Source of the DNA: Chaetorhynchus papuensis | Lineage: Eukaryota; Chordata; Aves; Passeriformes; Rhipiduridae | DNA length: 64,000 nt | Assembly (NCBI GenBank): GCA_013396525.1 | Contig: VWYX01001213.1 | Location: 116,851 to 180,850 of the forward strand | Reading direction: 5' to 3' | Shown: piece after piece, positions 33,345 to 44,500 of the stretch | Numbering within the stretch: position 1 is the stretch's first letter | How the letters are laid out: each line of letters begins with the position of its first letter | Program-made: the position numbers and the translations under genes | The notes under the pieces: generated by a model | The model's database searches: none | What the model was told of the DNA's origin: nothing | What the model saw: only the letters and a program-made list of their open reading frames with translations

Positions 33345-33575
33345 AAGAAGGGGAATTTGGATCAGATATGAGGGGAAAATCCTTCCCCGTCAGGGTGGGC
33401 AGGCCCTGGCAGAGCAGCTGTGGCTGCCCCTGGATCCCCAGAAGTGCCCAAGGCCAGGCTGGACATTGGGGCTTGGAGCAGCCTGGGACAGTGGAAGGTG
33501 TCCCTGCCATAGCAGGGGTGGGACGGGGTGGGTTTTAGGGTCCCTTCCAACCCAAACCATTCCAGGATTTCATGA
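33345..33575 (+). mobile_element. CR1 LINE 3' fragment
   Basis: Sense CR1 with an internal deletion relative to the copy at 27,735: GCCCTGGCAGAGCAGCTGTG lacks the CAGGGTGCCC block. Ends with CCCAAACCATTCCAGGATTT. Confidence 0.92.
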
Positions 33576-33876
33576 GGTTTCCCGGGAGCGTGGCTCAGCC
33601 CGGCACCAGGCAGGGGTGGGAGCACATAGGGCTGGGCTCTGCCTGGGCTCCCAGGTTCCACTTTAAAATACAAACACAGAAATGCAGAGAGGGAAAAGAT
33701 ATCGATGTCCAGAATTTAAACTTTCCTCTCATGTGAATTTTTGCTCCCTCACAACCCAGGGAGAGCAGAGAGACCAGGCTGGACTGCAGCACTCATCCCC
33801 AAATTAATGACTGTGGATCTGCTCGGACGTTGATAGCTCCAGGCATTTATTTGTCCAGGGCCAACTTGAATGAGCC

Positions 33877-34055
33877 CCCACCCCAGAAGGGATCAAACCA
33901 CCCCAGAAGGGATCAAACTGCCCATGATGGAATCAAACCACCCCAGAAAGGATCAAACTGCCCATGATGGAATCAAACCACCCCAGAAAGGATCAAACTG
34001 CCCATGATGGAATCAAACCACCCCAGAAAGGATCAAACTGCCCCAGAAGAGATCC
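33877..34055. repeat. 40-bp tandem repeat, about 4.5 copies
   Basis: Unit CCACCCCAGAAAGGATCAAA plus CTGCCCATGATGGAATCAAA. The middle copies are identical; the first has AAGGG instead of AAAGG and the last is degenerate. Confidence 0.92.
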
Positions 34056-34179
34056 AATTGTCTGGCTGTGGGTGCTTAGATGTGTGATGAGAGAGATGGC
34101 CCAAGCCTGGCTCCGTGGCCAGGGGCTCCCAGGGGGTTTCTGTGCTATCCACTGTGCCTGATGGATATGGAGACACCCG

Positions 34180-34720
34180 GACAGACGTGGACGTTGGAAG
34201 AAGAAGGGAAGAAATACTTCCTTGCTTTCTAAGCGTGGCATTTTTGTACCTCAGCAAATTGGCGTCGCTACCAGCGGCAGTCCTTACTTTAAAATATGGG
34301 CATTTCTCTGCTGGAAATGCTTTCCTGCACTATTTCCTTGACCTGAAAGCTGGGAGTGTCAATACATCAGCGCTGAAGTCTGCTGAGTGCCTAGAAATAA
34401 GGGGATATCATCTCCAAAATGAGTGCCCACCGGGCTCTGTCAGCTCTGCCAGCGCAGAGGAGCTCTTTGCAACTTTGATTTACTGGCAATTGTTGGAAAA
34501 GGAGCAAGCAAGGAATGAAAACCCAATATTTCCATTACCGTTTACTTAATAAAAAAATATTGTAGGGAAGTCAGACATCATAAAACGCCCATCCTCGCTC
34601 TGTATTTACAGGGTCATCCAATAACCCGAGCCAGACCAGTAATCAATTTTAAAAAGCCCTTTGCAATTGAAGGCACAGACAAGTGAGTGCTCAATATCAA
34701 TATTCCCAGGGCAGAGCAGC
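34180..34720. other. Unique AT-rich block with an unexplained open frame
   Basis: The plus strand is open from 34,115 to 34,549, about 144 codons, ending with a TAA that overlaps TAATAAAA. The reading has no repeats and fairly mixed amino-acid use, but no family I recognise, and the start lies in spacer. The block may be conserved noncoding DNA. A small unknown exon is possible but unsupported. Confidence 0.25.
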
Positions 34721-35057
34721 AGCCACGCTGCTCTGGAACACCCCAAGCAGCCCTCACGGGGGATGAGATGGCTCGCAGGGAGCATCAGAAGGAGGCTCCG
34801 TTTCCAAGGAGCCTTTTGGAACACAGAGAAATTCCCTTTCTAACGTGCCCAAGAGCTCTTCTGCACCATCCATTCACAGAACACCTTCTCTCCTTGGTGT
34901 GGAGGGGATTTTTACCATTGAGCTCTGGGGTTCTGGCCAATCCATGGGGCAGAAGTGCTGCCTGTGGCAAGAAAAGATCAGTTCTGAGGAGGCGGTTTCT
35001 ACTGTCCCCCATCATCACATCCTTTTCCTTGGCTGCTTCTGGTCCTTCCCTTTGTCA

Positions 35058-35125
35058 CAGGATCACAGAACAGTTTGGGTTGGAAGGGACCTCAAAGACC
35101 ACCTGGTTCTGACCCCGTCGGCTGG
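35058..35125 (-). mobile_element. CR1 LINE 3' fragment
   Basis: Antisense CR1 end: AGGATCACAGAACAGTTTGG, GTTGGAAGGGACCTCAAAGA, CCACCTGGTTCTGACCCC. Very short. Related but diverged sequence may continue to about 35,340. Confidence 0.85.
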
Positions 35126-35579
35126 TGGCTTTAGGGCTGTATCATGTCCAGCTCAGGCTCTGCTTGTGGGCAGCTCTGGATGTTCAGCTTCCTCAGAGTT
35201 GCTTTGGGCCACAAGAACTTCCTTTAAGAGGAGAAACCTCAGGCTGCTGCTGAAGAAATCCAGGCTCAGTTCCCAGAGAGGGCTGTTCCCTCTGGGTGTG
35301 TTCCCACCCTGGAAGATGTCCTCCAGCAGAATAAGGGTTGGGCTCCAGGCAGGAGTGGGTGGACCAGGGCAAAACCACAAAATCCTTTTCCTTCCTGCTC
35401 TCTGCAGCCACCCTCCAAAGGCATTTTAAGGTAAATTGTGCTGTTTCAAGAGTTGCTCATTCTGAGGCTCATGGAGAACAGTGCCTTGTCCCTGAATCCC
35501 CAGGGAGCAGCAGGAAGTTCCAGGGAGCAGGAGGGGCCCTGCTGTGAAGTCACAGCAGCTCTTCTGCCAGAGTCACCCA

Positions 35580-35955
35580 GCATCTCTCGTTTCTCAGTCG
35601 ATGGTTTAATCTATTTTAATGATTATCAATACTGATGGTGAGTGTAATCACCTTGTCTGATACAATTGCTAGAATCTAAAAGTCAACTTGATTTTAATGG
35701 TTTATCATTAGGAGTATTATTTAGTCGGATTAAACTGGTCTTAATTCCTCCGCAGTCATTATTTAAAAGCTGTTTGGAGCACATTAGGGCGACCCCCCTC
35801 ATCCTGGAATGAATCAATGCCCTGTCTCCATCCCATATATTTCCAGCAGCCTCTCACAAGCAGCTGCACGATGGACACCAAGGCACTACAAGCTGTTAAT
35901 ATTCATGAGTCCTCCCTCCTGCCATTAAGATTCCCTTAACACCCCCCCAGCAGGG
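35580..35955. promoter_or_regulatory. Candidate conserved noncoding element
   Basis: AT-rich repeat-free block with TTTAATGATTATCAATACTG, GATTTTAATGGTTTATCATT and TCTTAATTCCTCC. Related TTTTAATG(A/G)TTATCA words occur twice about 80 bases apart, suggesting repeated binding sites. Function inferred. Confidence 0.42.
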
Positions 35956-37030
35956 TTGGATTTAACTCTCCTGCTGTGATGGGGCCCCTTAACCCCATGC
36001 TGTCAGCAGGAGGGCTGGGAAACACTCACAGACTGGGGTTTGGAGAGGCTGGAGCAGCTTCCAGGGGACAGGTCCAGAGCCTTTGGAGCAAGTTCTGTGC
36101 TGCCAGGGAAGGTCTGGGTGTGTCCCTGTCACCTCCCAGGGCCAGGGGACACAGCTCAGCAGCAATTCCAGCTCAGCCAAGCACGGGGCAGGGGAGCTGG
36201 GCTTCTCCAGCATCATGGATGTTGTCCCAAGGCTCCCTGAGCCCAGGGATCACCGTTCTCCTGCCTGCCCAGCCACTGCAGGCAGCAGGGCCATGACCAC
36301 CGCTGCTTTGGGAATAAAACCTCTGCATGTCACCCAGACCTTGGCTCTGGAGCAGGAGGTGGTGCAGCCTGAGCGAGGCTGGATCCTCCGCTGCCTCTTC
36401 GTGCTGGCTGCCAAATCCAATCTCCCCTCCCAGGGACCCTCAGCCCTGCCCTCCCTCGGCCACAGAGTGCTCCCTGTGCAGGGCATCCCCTCCCAGCCTC
36501 CGCCTGGGAAATCAGGGAAGGGCCTGGGATGTGCCCGAGGACCCGCAGTGACCCTGCTCGGGGTCGTGGCACTGGCTCACTGCAGCCACTGGCCCAAGCA
36601 CATTCCATGTCCTTTCCATGTTATCCATTAAGGGGTTTTGCCCCTCTCACAGGGGTTGTACCAAAAAAACTGTGGGAGCAGCTTTTGTTGCTTCCAGAGG
36701 ATGCTGAAGAGCTGTCAGTAGGAGCCAGAGGGAATGAGATGCTGCAGTGACCACTTGTGCTGCTCCACACTTGTGCTGAACCAGCTTCCCCTCCCAACAA
36801 CACCAGGCTGGGGAGTGGGAACACAAGGATGACCTTAGGAAAACCTTACATTCTGAGAGACAGGCAGGAGATGCAAATGAAGCACAGTTTTCTTATTTTA
36901 GACACAGTTTTCTTACTGAACAAGGGATCAAACCTGGTATGTAACAACCAGGAGCAACTCCAGTCCTGGAGGAGGCTTCTGAGGACAACGGAGAGCTGTG
37001 GTAGCTCAGTGATGGGATGAATTTGTTTAA
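35956..37030. other. Intergenic spacer, no gene seen
   Basis: GC-rich to about 36,650 with overlapping uninformative ORFs, then mixed sequence. A short direct repeat of ACACAGTTTTCTTA occurs at about 36,884 and 36,901. Confidence 0.5.
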
Positions 37031-38230
37031 AAATGAAGCCCTGGAGACATTTTAGATGTTTCCTTTAGTTAATGAGATTTCCATGATAGTTAAAACAATA
37101 AAATTAGCAAACAATGCCGTTAATCTCGGATTACAAGCAGCACCAGGGAAGAATTAGTAAAATAAATCAAGAAGATTTAAGGCACTTTGCTCTCCAGTAA
37201 AGTAGCTGGGATGGGAGCTCTATGCTGTGTTTTCCTGGGATTAAGAAAGAGGTGATCAGGATCTGCCTTTCAGACTTTAACCTGGAATATCTGAGCATGG
37301 AAACATCATTTTCTCAAGTCGAAGCCTTGATTTAACCCATACACTAAATATTACTTATATGTGACCTATCAGTAAATAACTGCCACTGCTTCACATTTAG
37401 AAATTCTAATTATTTTCAATCAAAAGCCTCAAATTAAATCACAGCAACTTTATACACCCCACATTTGGTTGTTCTAACCAGCAGTATGAAACGGGGATAA
37501 AAGACATCCCAAAATAGGATTACACAAAGCAGCAGTAAAAGGGGAAATAATCTTTGAAGAAATGATGGAAGAACAAATTCTAAGGGCATTAAGAAGGAAC
37601 AAGTCATGGTTTCAATCACAGCCAGGCAGGAGATTGCTAATCTCATGTGTACAGCAGATGAATCTGGGAGGACAACAAATTGCATTTTAATTTATAGACT
37701 GAAAAGGTTAATTTTTAACTCCTTCTAGTCACTCCAGAAACCAGGGAAATGCAGACTGAAACTAATAAAGTAATGGAGTTCTCCAAGGTGGATCCTCAAA
37801 AACTCTTCTTAGCAATAGCTCAGCAGGGCCTGATCACAAAACACAATTCTCATCTCCTGCAAAACTTCCAGGCAGTCAAATTTGCAGGCTCTGACACTCA
37901 GACAACAAATGACTCAACATTTTGGGCTGTTTTCAACACAAGTTGTGCAATTAGACATAATTATTGATTCCCATTGTAAACCAGACCATTGAAACACTGC
38001 TCATCTAAAAAGAATTAACAAGTGTGTCCTTGTCCTTTCTCCTGATGGTGTCAGCTCTCCAGTAAATTATTGACTTGGAGCACAGACAGCCCTTAAATAC
38101 AAAATAATCACAGTTCTCCAGAAGTTTTGCTGGATAATCGACGAGTTTTTGTACTTGAGTTCTGAACTTGGTACAAACCACTTTGTTTTCTAATAGAGGC
38201 TTCCCTGTGAACTGGGAAAATTTGCTGAAG
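37031..38230. other. AT-rich sequence downstream of the SLC66A1-like gene
   Basis: From here on the base composition is clearly AT-richer than in the left 37 kb. No repeat family and no exon recognised. The hydrophobic minus frame at 37,434-37,685 has no splice support. Confidence 0.45.
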
Positions 38231-38233
38231 TCC

Positions 38234-38345
38234 CACCATGGATCACAGAATGACAGAATCATGGAATTGTTAAGGCTGGAGAAGCCACCCCCGAGCTCCT
38301 GGGCTGTAGCACTGGGCAGCATCACACCGAGCCTCCCAAGCTGGT
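38234..38345 (-). mobile_element. CR1 LINE 3' fragment, degraded
   Basis: Antisense remnant: CACAGAATGACAGAATCATG, GAATTGTTAAGGCTGGAGAA, GCCACCCCCGAGCTC. The double CAGAAT tail is typical of CR1 3' ends. Divergence is high. Confidence 0.7.
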
Positions 38346-41340
38346 AACAGCACCAGAGCTCTGAAGGTGAATAAATGATAAACACAGGTTATATGCAGCT
38401 TATATATTGCAGAAAATATATCAGCTGCTTCTTTAAAAAAAAAGAAAGCTAAACTGCCAAAATACTGAATACAGGAACTTTGAGACCTCAAGAGACAGCC
38501 CAGAGTGGAGGAGACAACCAAAGTGAGTTCTAGGGTAAACTTCCCGACAGCCACCGAGCTACTGCAGCAAATTTGTTCCATGAAATTAAACAATGTACTG
38601 ACAATTTAAAAATCTGAGATGAACTTAAAAGCTGAGTTTAAAACTGGAGGCAACCCCAAGCACTTACAGGAGTGCAGAGAAGTTGAATGTCTGGCTGGGA
38701 AACTCTGCTGGCTCAACTGTCAGGCCAGGTTTCTATTTTTAGCCCAGTAATTAAATTGCAGAGCCCAATGTTTTGTGGAGGGATAGAATGGATTCCAAAG
38801 GTGCAGGAGAAGTCTGTGTACAGCAGCTTGGCTCTTGCTGAATGAACTCTGGCTATCCTGTAACAGCCTGGCCATGTTCAATGAAAAGTAAAACATGTGG
38901 AAGAGCTGAACACAATTCCCTGACAATAGGGTGATGTCAAAGCAGAAAAAAAATAAAGAAAAAATCTCGGTGAAGGGTTTTGTCTGAACTAAACACAAAG
39001 CAGAGTTGTTTGGGTTTGGATAGAGCAGGGGAGGAAGGACACAGGGTAGGAAATAAGAGGAAAGGATGAAGCTTTTCAGAAAAACTTGCACCGGATTCAG
39101 GCTCTTGGAAACTTCAGGATGGTGCTACACCAAGACCAAGGGTAGGACTGATTTAGGACTTTGAAACATGAAGGACTGCAGCCCTGTGTACAAGGGAAAC
39201 ATTAAATAGTCATGCACAGAACATAGAGCTCTAATAAAATCCACACCTGGATTTAGCATCTCTGACAAGACCCAGAGTATCTCGAGGAATCCCAACCACC
39301 TCCTGCTGCAAAGTGGGAGGAAACACTGACTGGAAAAGGAGCTGATGTCCAATTTATAATTCAAATGTGCAGTGATGAAACTCCTCCCCAAATGAACAGG
39401 AGGACAGCTCATGCTTTACAGACAATTGGACACTGCCATAAATATGGGAATAACTGGCTTCCTGTGCAGCCAAACCCCTTTACCTGCAGCCACCAAAGCA
39501 CTGGCATGAGGTGTTGTTATCCTGTTAAACCAGGCTGAAATGGCTCCAGGGAATCCTGCACGGGAGCTGCTGCTCCAGCCCTGAGCAGGAGCCCATTTGT
39601 TTCCAGAATTAGTCTGTGCCAGCCGTGTCAGATGGAAGCACAGGAATAGTGCAGCAGACACAGAGTGAGTGAACTCTTAATCCTGCCTTGGACCTTGAGA
39701 AATGAGGGTTTATTTTCCACCTAATGAAACTCTGGACACAATCAGGAATAAAGTCGACCAGAATTAGGCAATTTCTCCTCAAAACAGACTGTTACACAAA
39801 TAGCAATGATGAAACACCTCCCTCTTAGAAATTAGGACTTTTGGGGTTAATTCCTGTTTTCCAAGACGCAGGTGAGCCCGTCCTTTGGTTTCTGGACTAA
39901 AGTGATGGATAAATTTGTCAGATTTTTATTTTCTTGCTTGGCAAGAGGCAGCAGTGAAGCTGTTTTTAAAAGCAGTGCCTTCCTTACCTTCAGGGCTCTC
40001 CAAGCAGGAGGTCTGCTTTTGTTTTCTCTTGATTACGAATACTTCATCCATTCCCAACCAACACTATGTACTTGACCAGATTCCTGTAAGCTCCTCAACC
40101 TGATTTGGAAGCATCTGTTTCCAATACAATTTGAACTGGAGGACTATTAACAAGATTGGATTCAGACCCCAATCAAGCCAGAACCCAGGAATTAATGTCA
40201 CGTGCAGGCTGGCACTGCAATCCCAGGGCAGGGAATGGGGAGGGGGGAGATTTGGGGGCAATAAAAAGTTGATTTTCAGAGTCTGTCATAGAAAAGCATC
40301 TGCAAATCTGTACAGAACGTACTGTGATGGTCATCAAGATCAGGTTCTAGGGGTTTGGGGTAAATAAATACTGCCTGGTTTATGTTTCCAGCTGGGGGCT
40401 GGAGCAGAAAAAAGTCAGGACTTCGTTCATGGAAAATGCCCTGAACGCCACAATCTGCTCACAGAATGCATTGTCCAATAAAAGATAAAACCAGAATTTG
40501 TTTCAGAACAGGCCAGGACCCAGAGTTCAGCCTCCCCATCTCAGTAGGGGATTGTGTTCCATGATGCAGGTTTTACCCAATCCACAACCAGGGCCTGGAA
40601 TGACACTGGAATTTCAGGGCCCATCCCAAAGCCAGGGCTGTCTGGTCACTGCTCTGATTGCAGGGCCTTATGAAATTCCTTTAATCAGAAAGACAACCCT
40701 GATGCCTGGGAATCATAACTTCTGGAAGAGCTCCAGGTGAATCTGGTGAAGAACTTGCTTTTAATCTGGAATGGATTAACACAAAATGCCTGAAATCCTT
40801 CCTTGTTCCATCCTGGTTTATGGCTCCAGTTCAGGGAGTTAAGCTCCAAAATGTTTTCACACACAAACCTACAATTCTTCCTGCAGAAAAGAGTCATAAA
40901 ATCTCCTTTTTATGCTCTTTTAAGTTCAAATCCAAGCTCTGGTAACAAGACAGGTGACTGCAGTGCACAGTCCCAACCCATCCCTGTTTACCAGGTTTAA
41001 AGCCAAGGTACAGAAGTTTCTCCAAACATTTTGCCTTTAATTTCTTGAGCACAAAATGCCAATGCTCCACCTTGAAAGAGCATGACTAACAAAAACTACT
41101 ACACTGTGTGTGAATATATTAAATATAAAAACACCCCAGCATGATGTGCACCCCCTCCCAACTTTTAATGTCTACTTATTGTCTCCAAGTTATAAATTAA
41201 CCTGTTCAAAGTAGCTTTAATGTTGGTATTTTCTATAAACTTGCTATTCGTGTAAGAATTATCATTATAGAAAAAGTAAATTATTGTTCAGCAAGAAGAT
41301 ATTATTATCAGGTTAGAAAAAATGTGATTTAAAAAAAATC
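38346..41340. other. Sequence downstream of the SLC66A1-like gene, no gene seen
   Basis: Unique, moderately AT-rich. Many short frames on both strands, none with splice context or a domain. It could include an extended 3' UTR of the minus-strand gene if transcription reads past the early polyadenylation signals. Confidence 0.45.
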
Positions 41341-41343
41341 TAC

Positions 41344-41364
41344 TTTATTTCTGATCTATTTATT
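41344..41364 (-). terminator. Polyadenylation signals at the stop codon
   Basis: Two AATAAA hexamers on the minus strand: one at 41,359-41,364, formed by the last two sense codons before the TAG at 41,356-41,358, and one at 41,344-41,349. Use of either would give almost no 3' UTR. They may be chance, since the region is AT-rich. Confidence 0.35.
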
Positions 41365-41574
41365 AAGAAGCCTGACCTGAGAATCTTTAGCTATAATGGG
41401 AGAATGATACAAAAATGTCAAGGAACAAAACTCCAAAGCTCCCAGCAAGCAGAGGGCCCGGGAGGATTTGGGTTTTGGCATCTTTAGAACAAGGCTCAGT
41501 CCACAAGTGCAGTTTCCCATCATGGCCAAGGCAAAGAGAAGGAAAAAGGTTCCTTCTGTGCATCTTCTCTGGAA
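41356..41574 (-). CDS. SLC66A1L: Terminal SLC66A1-like exon, altered C-terminus
   Basis: Starts at acceptor AATTTGTATTTAG|TTC in phase 0 and runs 72 codons to TAG. The first 31 residues fit the family well: FQRRCTEGTFFLLFALAMMG then NCTCGLSLVLK, corresponding to F-L-R-K-S-T-Q-G-x-x-x-x-L-F-A-L-x-M-x-G-N. After LVLK the frame reads MPKPKSSRALCLLGALEFCS and on, unrelated to the family, while the expected seventh helix lies in another frame (see next entry). The family's acidic dileucine lysosomal sorting tail is absent. Confidence 0.7.
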   Translation of the reverse strand, partial: FQRRCTEGTFFLLFALAMMGNCTCGLSLVLKMPKPKSSRALCLLGALEFCSLTFLYHSPIIAKDSQVRLLNK

Positions 41575-44500
41575 CTAAATACAAATTTTATACACAAGTT
41601 ATGAAAACAACTGTTTTATAAATACAAAGAAATGTTAAAATGTAACAGTAGGCAGTTAGAGGTAATTTGGGCATTTTATGGTATAACACATTCAAAGACT
41701 TTCAGTCATTCTTGTCCCTGTCTTCCTGGGGCTCTGAGTCTCTGAGTTTCAGCACAAACCACTGAAAATTCAGGAACTGTTACAGTCCTTAGGTCTCTGG
41801 TTAATGCCATTTTTGTGGGAGTGCAAACAGCAGGGATAATCTGCTTCCAAATGGTAACTAGTTTTTAAGGAATCTGTTGCTGTAGCAGTCTATTTAGTAG
41901 ATCTTTTTGAAAATACTGTGGCATTCCAGGTAGGGAGGGAATATGAATAGGCTTAGAAATTAATTAGTCACTTCCATAACCAATTAAAATGTCTGTGTAG
42001 AACTGACAAAGTAAAGCCTTCTGCTCTTTTGATGTGTTTGTTGGGTTTTTTTAAATATACTGATAGTGAAGAGGCTGTGGAGAAAAGTAATGGTATCTTG
42101 GTGAAAAGAGGCTAAGATTTAAAACTAATTTTCCTCAAATTCTAACTTTTATTCCCATGATGGAATAGTTTGGAGAAAGAAAAGGGGGGATGCCACTTGC
42201 TCATGACAACAATCATACAAAGCAGACTTCTGCTGATAAATCCAGCTGTAAATATTTTCCTTCCTCTTCCCCTGCCAATCAGTCTTTTTTCCAGCAATCA
42301 AAGACCAGCATTTTCCAAAATTCTCATTGGCATTCTCTGAATGGGAAAAAACACATTTTTTTCAGTCACAAAAGCGAAGTGGGGGTTTGAGTTGAGGAGG
42401 GCTCAGTGTGAGGGAGAATCCAACACTGGAAGAACAGAAAGTCAAATAAACAAGTGCCAAAAACCCACTCACATTTTTATGGAGCTGAGGGAATCTGCTG
42501 CCCAGGTAAAACACACAGGACACACAGCCACAAATGAAGCCTGACATTTCAATCATATCAGGAGAGTTCTGGAAAAGAAAAGCACATGGATTTTGGCAAG
42601 AATGCTCTGAAGGCATTGCAGAGGATTAAACTGAGAGTCCACAGGCTGAGTTTGTGGACAGAGCTCGTTTCAAGCAGTGCAGTGCTGCTCTTCAGATGAC
42701 CAAAGAGGGCTAGGAAGGGTTTAATCTTCATCTCACAACAATGCAGATCAAAACTGGTGCCAGGTTTTGGGATATGACACTGATATCAATCCAGTCCTCC
42801 TGCTCAAAAAGCCTGGGCACAATAACTCAAACCAAAACTAAAAACTGCAGCTCGAGCCACGAAAAAAAATGAATCATCCTGTCTGGAGAAAGCAAAATAC
42901 TCATTTTTCACAGTTTAAGAGTTGCTGGTTTTCTCACTGTGGTGGTGTTTTGAAAATAAGCTGCTTCCCTGCTGGGCCATGTTGCTGGATTACAATTATT
43001 TCCCTGGCATTAGTAGGAAGGCCACGAAACTGCTGGAATAGGCTGTGAACTTCCCTGCTGGACTGACAGCAGCAGGTACAATGGTGATTTTCCACTTCTA
43101 TTGATTTTTTTGTGGTCTCCACGTGGATGTTTACAGCATTTCCCACAGGCACAGACACAACAGTTATGTTCTGTTAGTTCAGAGCAGCACATCCTCGGGA
43201 CCCAAAGGACACAACAAGCCCAGGAAGCTGCTGAAAGAAGCAATTTTGTAACTTCTTTATTTTGGGATGTGTGGGAAAAACATTCACATACATGATTTCT
43301 ACATCCTTGTTAAAAAATCCTACAGTATTTTTTAAAGTACACAAACTTTTCAAGGCAGTTCTGGGTGGGATTTTTCTTTTTTTAATGGAAACAGGTAAGA
43401 ACTTACATTATTCCTCGGGATTGCTGGACTGTGTTCCTGGTTCCCGAGGAGCAGCTGACAGAGGGCAGTGACCCTCAGAGCTCCACACCCCACAACCCAG
43501 GCTGTGCCCAAATTCCTCAGGCTGGGACTGCCTGGAATGACACACAAACAAATTAGCTGAAAAATAACATCTGCTGTTGATTTGAGGTCACTTTCTGTTT
43601 GCAGTACAAGTATGCAAATGTAAAGGTAGAATTTCATGTCTCTTTTTCTTGGCAGCAGAGGAAGTTCCACCTCTTTTTTCTGGGCTCTGTGCCCACCCCT
43701 GCTCACTGTTGTAGTACTGAGGGTAGCAGTGGAGGATCTGCTGAGGAACTCCTTGGTGGACATTGCTACTGAGAGGAAATGTTTATTCTCACCTTCTGTC
43801 TTACATTATAATTATATATTATATATTATATCTCATAATTTATGATTAAATAACAGCTAATAAACAGAACTGCTAAGTAGAATAGAACACAACTTTTTTC
43901 CCCACACAACTCGATTAAAAACTGCAAAAGCAAGGATATTTGAAATGTGAATTAGTAAAATCTCACCAAGATATTGATGATTGTATCGTTTTGGACCAGG
44001 CAGTGGCAGTTCAATGCACCAAAGCCTGGGTTTGTTTCCAGAGGAGGCAGCAGGAAGGAAATCCCTCAGCACTGCCCTATCTCCAGGTTTATTATCAGTT
44101 CCATATTGAATCTGCTTTATCCCTATTTAGTCTGTGGGGAGGCATCTGGTTTACTTCAGCTTTTTGTTACCTCTGCTGTACCATGGATTTTCTTTCATAT
44201 TTTTTTTTTAAATTGATGACTTAATGGGTTTGATTTGATACAATATGAAGAGAGCTGTCTTCCATTTCAGACAGAACAGTAGTCCATGGGCAGGCTGAAC
44301 ATTCCAGCCACTGCCAGCATTTTCTCAAGCACAACTCTGGTAATTTCATTCCCTGGAATATGTTTTTTTAAATGCAGATATTGAAACAGGACACATGAAG
44401 ATGTCAACATATTTTATGCTATAAGCAAATAAAGCCCAGTTTCAATCAACGGCGAGGAAACCAAGCGAACCCCACAAAGAAATAAGGCTTGGTTTCAACT

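Noticed and set aside
34115..34549. A 144-codon unknown gene on plus
   Set aside because: Start in spacer, no acceptor or promoter context, no recognisable domain. More likely chance openness across a unique block.
37434..37685. Hydrophobic minus-strand frame suggesting a membrane protein
   Set aside because: No splice sites at its ends, no similarity to the SLC66A1 family, and it lies beyond the terminal exon.
41690..41800. Minus-strand terminal exon WFVLKLRDSEPQEDRDKND-stop after a TTTTCAG acceptor
   Set aside because: It lies inside the last intron of the SLC66A1-like gene and matches nothing I know. It could be an alternative last exon, but a single acceptor plus a short frame is not enough.
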